Source of the DNA: Spongiibacter pelagi
GTDB lineage: Bacteria; Pseudomonadota; Gammaproteobacteria; Pseudomonadales; Spongiibacteraceae
NCBI RefSeq assembly: GCF_014705705.1
Contig: NZ_JACXLD010000004.1
Location: 124,001-188,000, forward strand
DNA: 64,000 nt
Direction of reading: 5' to 3'
Shown here: in pieces, positions 54,995 to 63,137 of the stretch
Layout: every line of letters begins with the position of its first letter
Numbering within the stretch: the stretch's first letter is position 1
Notes under the pieces: model-generated
Seen by the model: only the letters and a program-made list of their open reading frames with translations
What the model was told of the DNA's origin: nothing
Database searches by the model: none
Made by a program: the position numbers and the translations under genes

Positions 54995-56016
54995 TGAATC
55001 GCCCAGAACATGGCGGCGATGTTCGCAAGTTGCAACAGCAATTCAATTTACCTGCTGATGCGGTGTGGGACTTGTCGACCGGGGTGAGTCCTTTTGCCTA
55101 CCCCTTGCCGGCAATGCCCATCAGCGAGCTGCAACAGATGCCGTATCCCAAGCCGGAATTGCAAGCCATTGCCGCTAGCTATTATGGGGTCAGCGAAGAT
55201 CAACTGCTGGCTGCGCCTGGCTCGCAAGCGATCATCCAGATATTGCCGCGATTGCGTCCTCGCTCGCGGGTGTTATTGCCGGCGATTGGTTATGAAGAGC
55301 ATCGTTATTGTTGGCAGCGTGCAGGTCATGAGTTGCACTTTTATCACGATACGCAGCAGATAGAGGCGCTGCTAGCGACGCAGCCGATTGATGTGCTGGT
55401 TGTCATTCATCCCAATAATCCCACCGCAGAATATTGCTGCCATGAATCGATAAAAACTTGGCGCAATAGTATGGCGGAGGATAGCTGGCTGATTGTGGAT
55501 GAGGCATTTATTGATGCTGAGCCCGAGCGCTCGGTCAGTAATTTATTGCCTATGGCAGGGCTGATTATTTTGCGTTCCGTGGGAAAGTTCTTCGGCTTGC
55601 CGGGGCTGCGTCTTGGTTTTGCTTTAGCGGATCGCAAATTGCTCAATGAACTCAAAGACGAGCTTGGCCCTTGGCCTATATGTGCTTTGGCGCAATGGGC
55701 TGGGGTGCAATTGCTGGCAGATTTCGCGTGGCATAGTGAAGCGCGAAATCGCTTGCTGGTGGCAAGCCAACAACTTTGTACAGAGCTGAAAATCGCATTA
55801 CCTGAACTTGATTGGGTGAGACAAACGCCGTTTTTCTGTTCAACCATGCTCGCGATTGATCACGCCTTGGAAATCCAACATGCGATGGCTCAGCAAGGGG
55901 TATTGGTGAGAGTGTACCGAACGGATGGGCAAGCGTGTTTACGCGTTGGTTTGCCGCCGTTGGGCCGACGGCTAAGCGACTTGTATCGGCTAGTTTCGAG
56001 TAGTATCGGCTTGTAA
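54994..56016 (+). CDS. cobC: Threonine-phosphate decarboxylase-like aminotransferase (CobC/CobD)
   Basis: PLP enzyme of 340 residues, probably making (R)-1-amino-2-propanol phosphate for cobalamin. ATG 54994 has AGGG upstream and gives HGGDVRKLQQQF, the family start. WDLSTGVSPFAYPLP, NPTAEYC, IVDEAFID and the PLP-Lys region ILRSVGKFFGLPGLRLGF are visible. The overlap with cbiB indicates a cobalamin pair; other cob genes are not in the window. Confidence 0.85.
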   Translation: MNRPEHGGDVRKLQQQFNLPADAVWDLSTGVSPFAYPLPAMPISELQQMPYPKPELQAIAASYYGVSEDQLLAAPGSQAIIQILPRLRPRSRVLLPAIGYEEHRYCWQRAGHELHFYHDTQQIEALLATQPIDVLVVIHPNNPTAEYCCHESIKTWRNSMAEDSWLIVDEAFIDAEPERSVSNLLPMAGLIILRSVGKFFGLPGLRLGFALADRKLLNELKDELGPWPICALAQWAGVQLLADFAWHSEARNRLLVASQQLCTELKIALPELDWVRQTPFFCSTMLAIDHALEIQHAMAQQGVLVRVYRTDGQACLRVGLPPLGRRLSDLYRLVSSSIGL

Positions 56017-56086
56017 CGAATGGCATCGAGTGGCATCGAACTGAAGCAGCGCTTTTCTTAGATTGTTATAGCACTAGAGCTAAAAT

Positions 56087-56653
56087 TCAGGGCAGTGAGC
56101 CGGTTTCCATCAAGTGTCTGGCAACATCGGCAATGCCGCGCTTTTGATGCTTGGCATTTTTCGCTAGCAGATCTCGGGCTTGTGTATCCGCCAGGCCATA
56201 TTTTTCCATAATAAATTTGATGGCGCTGTGCAAATCCCGCTGCTGGGCCAGCACCGGACGCATACTGGCAACTTCGCGGGCGAGTTTGTCACGGCTTATC
56301 AGTTGGCTAATCACCACATCCGTTAGCGCCTGTAATAGCGATACCGCAACACTGTCTACGGCGTACAAACTCAGCCCGGTTTCCGCTGCGAGGCGGTTAA
56401 TACTTTCTGAATTGCGACCAAGAGAAATTACCGTGCGCGCGTGATTGCGGTCTAGTTGAGCGAGATGCTCGAGGGTGTCGCGGGCAGTGGAGCTGGTGTC
56501 GATTAAAATAATTTCAGGGCGCTGCTGTTCAATCAGTGGATAGAGTGAATCTTGCTGGCCGTTAAAGCTGACCAGATCGAGCCCCGCCGTGCTCAGTGCG
56601 TCTTGCAGCTTGCTGATTTTCTCTTCGCTGATGCCTATTAATAGCAGTTTCAT
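56087..56653 (-). CDS. nasT: ANTAR-domain regulator NasT
   Basis: A 188-residue RNA-binding antiterminator: a receiver-like domain (IILIDTSS) followed by an ANTAR domain with the conserved helical pattern SAIKFIMEKYGLADTQARDLL and IADVARHLME. It starts in an ATGA overlap with nasS. In nitrate-using bacteria NasS holds NasT inactive until nitrate or nitrite is present; NasT then lets transcription pass a leader terminator, here probably the nrt leader at 61499-61554. Confidence 0.88.
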   Translation of the reverse strand: MKLLLIGISEEKISKLQDALSTAGLDLVSFNGQQDSLYPLIEQQRPEIILIDTSSTARDTLEHLAQLDRNHARTVISLGRNSESINRLAAETGLSLYAVDSVAVSLLQALTDVVISQLISRDKLAREVASMRPVLAQQRDLHSAIKFIMEKYGLADTQARDLLAKNAKHQKRGIADVARHLMETGSLP

Positions 56654-57948
56654 TGACCACCGCCTGCCAGTCGCTCGCTATTGGCTAAGGTGAGTGCGGG
56701 GATGTTGGCGGTGGATAAATTCTGATTTTTTAAATAGGGGATGATGCCACCCACCGGAATAATTTCTCCGGTGAGAAAACGGTTGGCGCCGAGTTGTTGA
56801 GACTGCGGCATCAGCATTTTTTCGTCGATATTACCTTCGCTCTTGCGATCAATGCGCGGTGAATCCATGCCCAGCGATTCCGCCGCCTGGCGATAGAGGG
56901 CGGGTTTGTAGACCTGATTAATCACCTGCTCGATATTGATGGTCTCTTTAAGCTGACCCCAGCGGTACATTTGCGAGACGATCCATTCCGGGTGACTGAG
57001 CCAGGGGAAGTTGGCGGAGTAGCGATGAAATACGTGGAAGTCATCGAGGTTTTCCGCCGGCTTGTCCCAATGTTTTAAGCAGTGGCCGGTCATGGATAGA
57101 GCTACGGTTTCTTCTGGCAAGGCAATATAAGCGGCTTGGCTGATTAAGCGCGCCGCCGCTTGGCGATTTTGGGATTGATCCAGCCAGGCACAGGCTTTTA
57201 GTAAGGCGCGCAATATTGCCTGATGGGTATTTGGGTTTTGTTCGGCCCACTGCTCGGTAACCGCAAAGACTTTTTCTGGGCTGTTATTCCAAAGCTGATA
57301 TTTATTGGCAACCACATGGCCCAGTTGCTGTTGCACGGCCAGCGTATTCCACGGCTCACCCACACAGAAACCCTGAATATTGCCCTCGCGCATGGCTTCC
57401 ACCATTTTTGGCGGGGGAATGACCACCAGCTCAATATCTTCATCGGGGTGGATGCCGCCAGCGGCGAGCCAGTAACGCAGCTCAAAGCTTTGGGTAGAGC
57501 AGGGGTACACAATGCCGAAGCGCAGCTTTTGACGATGATTGCGCCGGCCTTGGTCGACCACGGATTTGAGGGTTTGGGTGGCAATCAGTGGGTTGCTTTC
57601 GACTCTGGGGTCAATGTCATACATTTCCTGATACAGGGCGTTGTTCAGGGTGATGGCATTGCCGTTTAGATCGAGCACTAAGGCGCTGATGAAATCTAAT
57701 TGCGGGCCGCAAACACCAAGCCGTGAGGCCAGTGGCATAGACGCCAGCATTTGTGCGCCATCGAGTAAGCCAAGACCGACCTTGTCGCGAATCGCGGCCC
57801 AAGAGGTTTCTCGGCTAAGGCTGACGTTCAGGCCTTCGGCTTCAAAGTAGCCGCGTTCCTTGGCAATAACCAGCGGGGCGCAATCGGTAAGAGGAATAAA
57901 GCCAAACTGTAGTGTGGTTTGTTCCAGTGCCTGCAGGGGCTGACTCAT
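56650..57948 (-). CDS. nasS: Nitrate sensor NasS (NrtA-like, cytosolic)
   Basis: A 432-residue protein related to NrtA, but without a signal peptide, as expected for the cytosolic NasS sensor. LQFGFIPLTDCAPLVIAKERGYFEAEGLNV opens the binding fold, with WRYWLAAGG-type [17 protein letters not shown] and FCVGEPWNTLAVQ as ligand-site motifs. It overlaps nasT by four bases. It lies downstream of the nrt genes across a 142-bp gap with two hairpins. Confidence 0.88.
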   Translation of the reverse strand: MSQPLQALEQTTLQFGFIPLTDCAPLVIAKERGYFEAEGLNVSLSRETSWAAIRDKVGLGLLDGAQMLASMPLASRLGVCGPQLDFISALVLDLNGNAITLNNALYQEMYDIDPRVESNPLIATQTLKSVVDQGRRNHRQKLRFGIVYPCSTQSFELRYWLAAGGIHPDEDIELVVIPPPKMVEAMREGNIQGFCVGEPWNTLAVQQQLGHVVANKYQLWNNSPEKVFAVTEQWAEQNPNTHQAILRALLKACAWLDQSQNRQAAARLISQAAYIALPEETVALSMTGHCLKHWDKPAENLDDFHVFHRYSANFPWLSHPEWIVSQMYRWGQLKETINIEQVINQVYKPALYRQAAESLGMDSPRIDRKSEGNIDEKMLMPQSQQLGANRFLTGEIIPVGGIIPYLKNQNLSTANIPALTLANSERLAGGGQ

Positions 57949-57973
57949 TTGTTATTTGTCCTGATTTTTATTA

Positions 57974-58076
57974 GACGGGCGTTTCGTCCCGTCAGTACTG
58001 CCATATAAATGGTGCGTCGTGTTACTTCAGGATAAGCAATAAGTAGGCCAGTTACTGTTTTAGCAGGTAGCTGGCC
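57974..58076. other. Two hairpins between nrtD and nasS
   Basis: One is GACGGG (57974) with CCCGTC (57988); the other is a 10-pair stem, GGCCAGTTAC (58046) with GTAGCTGGCC (58067). Neither has a good T-run, so they may give partial termination or RNA stability between the transporter and the regulators. Confidence 0.5.
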
Positions 58077-58090
58077 ATCAGAATGCGGTT

Positions 58091-58975
58091 CTAACCGCCA
58101 ACCACCTGCTTTAATTCAGGGGGCTTTTTTACAGGAGCGCCTTGCGCGTTTTCTGGTGCACTTTGCTGCCCCTTGTTGGTCATGGGAACATCGGGTTTTG
58201 CCTGTTTTTGGTGCAAGAAGGTGAGTACTTCGGCGCGGTAGTGGTTGTATTCCGGGCTGTCGGCCAGCACTAGGCGGTCTCGCGGGCGCGGCAGGTCGAT
58301 GTGCAGAACTTCGCCAATCGTTGCTGCCGGGCCGTTGCTCATCATCACAATACGGTCGGAGAGTAATACCGCCTCATCGACATCGTGGGTGATCAGGATC
58401 ACGGTATTATTCAGTTCCGCCTGAATCTCCATCAGTGAATCTTGCAGGTGGGCGCGGGTGAGGGCATCCAAGGCGCCAAAGGGTTCATCCATTAGCAGAA
58501 CTTTAGGTTCCATAGCCAAGGCGCGGGCAATGCCCACGCGCTGTTTCATACCGCCGGAAATCTCCGCCGGGTATTTATGCAGCGCATGAGACATATGCAC
58601 CAGTTGCAGATTGTGCTCCACCCACTGCTTAATTTCGGCGCGGGATTTTTTGCCTTTGAAAATCTGTTTCACGGCAATTTCGACGTTTTCATAAACCGTC
58701 AGCCAAGGGAAAAGAGAGTGATTTTGGAAAACCACGGCGCGGTCGGGGCCGGGCTGATTCACTTCCTTTCCTTCTAGAATAATGGCGCCTTCAGTGGCTT
58801 GGTGTAAGCCGGCGACAATATTCAGCACGGTAGATTTACCGCAACCTGAGTGGCCGATCAGGGAAATAAATTCGCCCCGCTCAATTTTTAAATTGACCTT
58901 ATCCAGCGCTTTAAACGGGCCATTTTTGGTGGGGAATTCCATGCTGACATGGGAAATATCCAGATAGTTAGCCAT
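58091..58975 (-). CDS. nrtD: Nitrate ABC transporter ATP-binding protein
   Basis: A 294-residue ATPase: Walker A GHSGCGKST, signature ISGGMKQRVGIARAL, Walker B VLLMDEPFGALD and switch His in ITHDVDEAV, with a short C-terminal extension. It lacks the NrtA-like C-terminal domain of NrtC. It follows nrtB by nine bases. Confidence 0.9.
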   Translation of the reverse strand: MANYLDISHVSMEFPTKNGPFKALDKVNLKIERGEFISLIGHSGCGKSTVLNIVAGLHQATEGAIILEGKEVNQPGPDRAVVFQNHSLFPWLTVYENVEIAVKQIFKGKKSRAEIKQWVEHNLQLVHMSHALHKYPAEISGGMKQRVGIARALAMEPKVLLMDEPFGALDALTRAHLQDSLMEIQAELNNTVILITHDVDEAVLLSDRIVMMSNGPAATIGEVLHIDLPRPRDRLVLADSPEYNHYRAEVLTFLHQKQAKPDVPMTNKGQQSAPENAQGAPVKKPPELKQVVGG

Positions 58976-58984
58976 GGTTCTCTC

Positions 58985-60025
58985 CTAGTGTTGTTGTTCG
59001 CCGTCATGGGCGACCATTTTTTGCAGACTGAGCATTACCGTGTCGAGCACAAAGCCGATAAAGCCGATGGTGACAACAGCAAACATAATGCGGGCCAATG
59101 ATTCCGAACTGCCGTTTTGGAATTCATCCCAGACAAATTTTCCAAGGCCGGGGTTTTGCGCCAGCATTTCAGCGGCAATCAGCACCATCCAGCCGATGCC
59201 CAAGGAAATACGCAGGCCGGTAAAAATGGCGGGTAGGGAGGCCGGTACCGCAATTTTGCGGACTTGGGTAAACCAGTTCAGTTGAATAACCCGGCCGACA
59301 TTGATTAGGTCTTTGTCGATATTGGCGACACCCATTGCGGTATTGATCAGGGTAGGCCACATACAGCACAGGGTGACGGTGATGGCGGAGTTGAGGAATG
59401 ATTTTGGAAACAGCGGATCTTCACTCACATACACCGCGCTCACCACCATGGTGACCAATGGCAACCAGGCCAGTGGGGAGACTGGCTTGAGCACCTGTAC
59501 GATTGGTGCAATCGCGGTGTTGAGTAGCGGGCTAAGGCCACAGGCAACGCCAAGCGGAATGGCAATCACTGAGGCAAAGATAAAGCCGGTGAATACGGTT
59601 TTCAGGCTGGTAAAAATCTGATCAACGTAGGTTGGTGCACCGGTGAACGGGCGAATTTTTACTTCGGCATCGGGATTGGCGGCCAGTTTTTTCGCATTGC
59701 GATCTTCTTGGCGCTGGTAAAACGCGGTTTCTTTTTCGCGCGAAGCTTGGTGATCCTGCCACAGGCTTTGGCCTGCTGCGTAGACGGCGGCCGGGCCGGG
59801 GAACTTGCCGAGGCTGGTGTCAATTTGAGCCGCCGCGGTCGACCAGAACGCCAGAAACATCAAGATGGCCGCCAAGGGTAGGCCAATTCGACGGGCGATT
59901 TCCTGGGCTTGTTCGCGTGGATTTTCTCCCATGGCGAGGCGCACTACCGGCGTTAGCCATGAAAAGCCCGCTAGATTCATGTAGCGAATGGTGTGGTGCA
60001 TAAATGATTGAGCTTGGGACTGCAT
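58985..60025 (-). CDS. nrtB: Nitrate ABC transporter permease
   Basis: Inner-membrane permease, 346 residues, with a cytosolic N-terminus, a first helix (AAILMFLAFWSTAAA), and the BPD core with IASVIAIPLGVACGLSPLL and SLGIGWMVLIAAEML; the EAA-loop-type GLRISLGIGW is visible. Overall layout matches NrtB/CmpB of nitrate or bicarbonate transport; the nasST neighbours point to nitrate. Confidence 0.9.
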   Translation of the reverse strand: MQSQAQSFMHHTIRYMNLAGFSWLTPVVRLAMGENPREQAQEIARRIGLPLAAILMFLAFWSTAAAQIDTSLGKFPGPAAVYAAGQSLWQDHQASREKETAFYQRQEDRNAKKLAANPDAEVKIRPFTGAPTYVDQIFTSLKTVFTGFIFASVIAIPLGVACGLSPLLNTAIAPIVQVLKPVSPLAWLPLVTMVVSAVYVSEDPLFPKSFLNSAITVTLCCMWPTLINTAMGVANIDKDLINVGRVIQLNWFTQVRKIAVPASLPAIFTGLRISLGIGWMVLIAAEMLAQNPGLGKFVWDEFQNGSSESLARIMFAVVTIGFIGFVLDTVMLSLQKMVAHDGEQQH

Positions 60026-60095
60026 GAAAAATCTCCTTGGGCGAGTGCCGCTGCCGGGGCGTGGTTTTGATGCGCTCGGCAGCGGCTTCGCGCGA

Positions 60096-61487
60096 TTACA
60101 TCAGCTTGTCTGAGGGTTTCAGACCGATAGGGAATTTGCCGAGGTATTCGTTGGGTTTGGTGCCGTCGTAAGTAATGCCGTCGATAAATTCTTTTTGCGG
60201 CGGCTTGAAGCCGGTTTCGGTGGCAAAATTGGGGAAGTCGCTGGCCTTCATTTTGCCTTCGGCAATCAACTCTTTGGCCGCCAGTGCATAGATGTCTGGG
60301 CGGTAGACTTTCTTGGCAATGTCCATATACCAGCTATCTGGCTGGTGCTCAGGAATTTGTCCCCAGCGGCGCATTTGGGTCAGATACCAAATTGCATCGG
60401 AGTAGTAAGGGTAGGTCGCGTTGTGGCGGAAGAACACGTTGAAGTCAGGCACTTCGCGTTTGTCGCCAGACTCGTACTCAAAGGTGCCGGTCATGGAGTT
60501 GGCAATTACCTTGTAGTCGGCGCCGACATAGTTGGGTTGCGACAGGATTTTCACGGCCGCGGGGCGGTTGGCATTGTTGTTGGCATCCAGCCATTGGGCG
60601 GCGCGAATCATGGCTTTCACTACTGCAATATGGGTTTGCGGATATTTATCTGCCCATTCTTTGCTTACGCCAAAGACTTTTTCTGGGTTGTCTTTCCAAA
60701 TTTCATAGTCGGTGATAACGGGAACACCAATGCCTTTGAATACGGCTTGTTGGTTCCATGGCTCGCCTACGCAGTAGCCGTAGATGGTGCCGGCTTCCAT
60801 GGTGGCGGGCATTTGCGGTGGCGGGGTTACTGAGAGCAGGGCATCGGCGTTAATGGTGCCGCTGATATCGCCCTTTAGTGGCGCGTAAAAACCGGGGTTG
60901 ATGCCGCCCGCCGCCAGCCAGTAGCGCAGCTCATAGTTGTGCGTTGACACCGGGAATACCATGCCCATTTTGAACGGCTTGCCCTCGGCTTTATACGAAT
61001 CAACGACGGGTTTTAGGTAGTCGGCTTTGATCGGGTGCACGGGTTTGCCATCGGCTTGCTTGGGAACGTGCTTTTTCATTTCGTTCCACACGGCGTTAGA
61101 AACGGTAATGCCGTTGCCGTTCAAATCCATGCTGAAAGCGGTGATGATATGGGCTTGGGTACCAAAACCAATGGTGGCACCAAGGGGTTGTCCCGCCAGC
61201 ATATGGGCGCCATCTAGTTCACCGGTGATGACCCGGTCCAGCAATACTTTCCAGTTGGCCTGTGCTTCCAGAGTGACATACAGGCCTTCTTCTTCGAAGT
61301 AGCCGTTTTCATAGGCAATGGCCAGTGGGGCCATATCAGTTAGTTTGATAAAGCCGAATTTCAGGTCTTCCTTTTCGGGTGTGGCGGCCAGTGTCAGGCT
61401 GCCTGCCGAAAGGGTGAGCGCGCCTAGGGCGCATTTAAACAGCGTGCTGAACTTGCCAGCTTTTCCTGTTTGTGAGTTGCGGGACAT
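60096..61487 (-). CDS. nrtA: Nitrate-binding periplasmic protein
   Basis: A 463-residue periplasmic binding protein with a Sec signal ([19 protein letters not shown]). The mature protein opens with [28 protein letters not shown] and has [16 protein letters not shown] and [15 protein letters not shown], as in NrtA. It is the first gene of the cluster, behind a sigma-54 promoter and a leader hairpin, with GGAGAGAG as the ribosome site. Confidence 0.92.
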   Translation of the reverse strand: MSRNSQTGKAGKFSTLFKCALGALTLSAGSLTLAATPEKEDLKFGFIKLTDMAPLAIAYENGYFEEEGLYVTLEAQANWKVLLDRVITGELDGAHMLAGQPLGATIGFGTQAHIITAFSMDLNGNGITVSNAVWNEMKKHVPKQADGKPVHPIKADYLKPVVDSYKAEGKPFKMGMVFPVSTHNYELRYWLAAGGINPGFYAPLKGDISGTINADALLSVTPPPQMPATMEAGTIYGYCVGEPWNQQAVFKGIGVPVITDYEIWKDNPEKVFGVSKEWADKYPQTHIAVVKAMIRAAQWLDANNNANRPAAVKILSQPNYVGADYKVIANSMTGTFEYESGDKREVPDFNVFFRHNATYPYYSDAIWYLTQMRRWGQIPEHQPDSWYMDIAKKVYRPDIYALAAKELIAEGKMKASDFPNFATETGFKPPQKEFIDGITYDGTKPNEYLGKFPIGLKPSDKLM

Positions 61488-61498
61488 GTTCTCTCTCC

Positions 61499-61554
61499 AA
61501 AAAAGTAAGGGTGGTGCCCGCTGGGGTTTGATCAGAACCCGAAGGGCTTGCCAC
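61499..61554 (-). terminator. Leader attenuator of the nrt operon
   Basis: On the minus strand, GTGG and GCCC (61554-61544) pair with GGGC and CCAC (61519-61511), enclosing a second stem GGGTT/AACCC with loop CTGATCA. CCTTAC and six T (61504-61499) follow, just before the nrtA ribosome site. This is the shape of the leader terminator that NasT-type ANTAR proteins override. Confidence 0.65.
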
Positions 61555-61604
61555 AGTGCCTAATGGCGTTATCGCGTTTTTGGTGAACGTTCGGAGAGGA
61601 TTAA

Positions 61605-61620
61605 TGCAGCGCCTGTGCCA
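61605..61620 (-). promoter_or_regulatory. Sigma-54 promoter of nrtA
   Basis: The minus strand reads TGGCACAGGCGCTGCA, matching TGGCAC-N5-TTGCA with one mismatch; the -24 GG and -12 GC are intact. Transcription would start near 61594, giving a leader of about 105 nt. This implies nitrogen (NtrC-type) control. Confidence 0.75.
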
Positions 61621-61795
61621 ATAAGTTAAAAATCAATAAAAACAATTAGATATGCAATAAACCTAGAATAAGATTCATAAAAATGGGCGCATAATGGTGC
61701 GCATTACTGGCGTTGGGCTTGGGCGGGGTGCGCACAAGTAGTGCAGATTTGGGGCGTGTTGTTATTGCTGGTGGCGGGTAAAGGGGGGCAAAAAG

Positions 61796-62533
61796 TTAGG
61801 CAACCGGCCACGTTTCAAGGCTGAGATTGTCCTTATTGCTGCGCAGAAAAATGGCGGAATTTTCCCAGTCGCCCAAGACAATCCGCTCGGCGGGAAGGGT
61901 GCTTTCTTTTATAAGGTGGCGTGCTGGGCGGTGGGTGTGGCCGTGGATCATAAGAGCGGCGGAAGCCTCGTTAATTACGCGCAGCACTTCGCCGGAATTC
62001 ACATCCATAATATCTTGAGCTTTATTGCTATTGGCTTCTTTACTGGCCATGCGCAGATGCTGGGCTAGCGCCCGACGCTCATCCAGAGGTTTGCTTAGCA
62101 CATCTTGCTGCCACGCGGCTGAGCGCAGCATTTTGCGGAACTGCATATATTCCACATCGTCGATGCACAGGCTGTCGCCGTGTAGAAGCAGGGTTTTAAC
62201 GCCATTTAGCTCGATGGTGCTTGGGTCGTTGAGCAGGGTCATACCGCAACTGCGGCAAAATGCTTCACTGAGGAGGAAATCCCGGTTGCCGTGCATAAAG
62301 AAAACGGCGGTGGGCGCGCCGCTTTCCGGCTGGCTTAGTGAGCGCAGTGCGCTGCGAATGGTTTCAATCAATTCGCTGCTGTCGTCGTCACCAATCCAGC
62401 TTTCGAAAAAATCGCCGAGGATATACAGCTCGTCGGCGGAGCGTGCCTGTTCATCAATAAAACGTAAAAACGCCCGAGTAATGTCCGGGCGCGAGGGATC
62501 TAAGTGCAGATCAGAGATGAACAGGCGATGCAT
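61796..62533 (-). CDS. lpxH: UDP-2,3-diacylglucosamine diphosphatase LpxH
   Basis: Lipid A enzyme, 245 residues. The metallophosphoesterase motifs are complete: FISDLHLDPSRPD, GDFFESWIGDDD, MHGNRDFLL, LLHGDSLCIDD and MIHGHTHRP. ATG 62533 is chosen; it overlaps the ppiB stop by one base, the common ppiB-lpxH pairing. Confidence 0.93.
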   Translation of the reverse strand: MHRLFISDLHLDPSRPDITRAFLRFIDEQARSADELYILGDFFESWIGDDDSSELIETIRSALRSLSQPESGAPTAVFFMHGNRDFLLSEAFCRSCGMTLLNDPSTIELNGVKTLLLHGDSLCIDDVEYMQFRKMLRSAAWQQDVLSKPLDERRALAQHLRMASKEANSNKAQDIMDVNSGEVLRVINEASAALMIHGHTHRPARHLIKESTLPAERIVLGDWENSAIFLRSNKDNLSLETWPVA

Positions 62534-63027
62534 CAGTCTTCCCAAGTCGCAGATTCGATTACCACATCATCTGCAGGAACATCTTGGTGACCGGCTTTGC
62601 TGGTGGTGCGAACGGCTTTGATTTGCTCAACGACGTCCATGCCCTCGGTCACTTTGCCGAATACCGCATAGCCCCAGCCCTGCATGTTTTTGCCGCTGTG
62701 GTTGAGGAAATCGTTGTCTTTAACGTTGATAAAAAACTGGGCGCTGGCGGAATGTGGGTCCATGGTGCGGGCCATTGCCAGCGTGCCAACGGTGTTTTTT
62801 AGGCCGTTGTCCGCTTCGTTTTCAATGGGGTCGCGGGTCGCTTTTTGCTTCATGCCGGGTTCAAAACCGCCGCCCTGAATCATAAAACCGTTGATGACAC
62901 GGTGAAAAATAGTGCCGTCGTAATGGCCGTCGATAACGTATTGTTTGAAATTCTCGGCGCTTTTTGGCGCGTTCTCAAAGTCCAGTTCGATTTTGATATC
63001 GCCAAAATTTGTTTTGAATATAACCAT
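62533..63027 (-). CDS. ppiB: Peptidyl-prolyl cis-trans isomerase B (cyclophilin)
   Basis: Cytosolic cyclophilin of 164 residues. [38 protein letters not shown] and [15 protein letters not shown] hold the active-site Arg, Gln and Phe pattern. ATG 63027 gives the family start; a TTG at 63054 extends the frame. It is divergent from glnS and coupled to lpxH. Confidence 0.94.
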   Translation of the reverse strand: MVIFKTNFGDIKIELDFENAPKSAENFKQYVIDGHYDGTIFHRVINGFMIQGGGFEPGMKQKATRDPIENEADNGLKNTVGTLAMARTMDPHSASAQFFINVKDNDFLNHSGKNMQGWGYAVFGKVTEGMDVVEQIKAVRTTSKAGHQDVPADDVVIESATWED

Positions 63028-63066
63028 TTGCTGCGGTTCTCGCTTATCTGACAAAAATAAAGCCGC

Positions 63067-63072
63067 TATAAT
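63067..63072 (+). promoter_or_regulatory. Candidate -10 box of glnS
   Basis: A consensus TATAAT lies 66 bp before the glnS start. The -35 is poor (TTATCT at 63044-63049, 17 bp spacing). Transcription from here would include the hairpin at 63085-63109. Confidence 0.5.
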
Positions 63073-63084
63073 AGCGTCCTTTTG

Positions 63085-63109
63085 AACCGGACGCGAAGTC
63101 CGGTTTTTT
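63085..63109 (+). terminator. Terminator-like hairpin in the glnS leader
   Basis: AACCGGAC (63085-63092) and GTCCGGTT (63098-63105) form an 8-bp stem with loop GCGAA, followed by TTTT. It stands between the promoter and the glnS start, so it would act as an attenuator. Confidence 0.7.
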
Positions 63110-63137
63110 CTCTTTAGAATGTCGATTGGAAAACTGC

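Larger units (their letters stand above)
61488..61795. other. Regulatory intergenic region upstream of nrtA
   Basis: A 308-bp gap between lpxH and nrtA. It holds the nrt attenuator (61499-61554), the sigma-54 promoter (61605-61620) and AT-rich DNA further upstream (61621-61680) where an activator such as NtrC and bending proteins could bind. lpxH is transcribed into this gap from the other side and no terminator for it was recognised. Confidence 0.6.

Noticed and set aside
61605-61620. Reading TGGCACAGGCGCTGC as an ANTAR hexaloop hairpin
   Set aside because: The stem would be weak, and the same bases match a sigma-54 promoter with both key dinucleotides, so they are upstream of the transcript.
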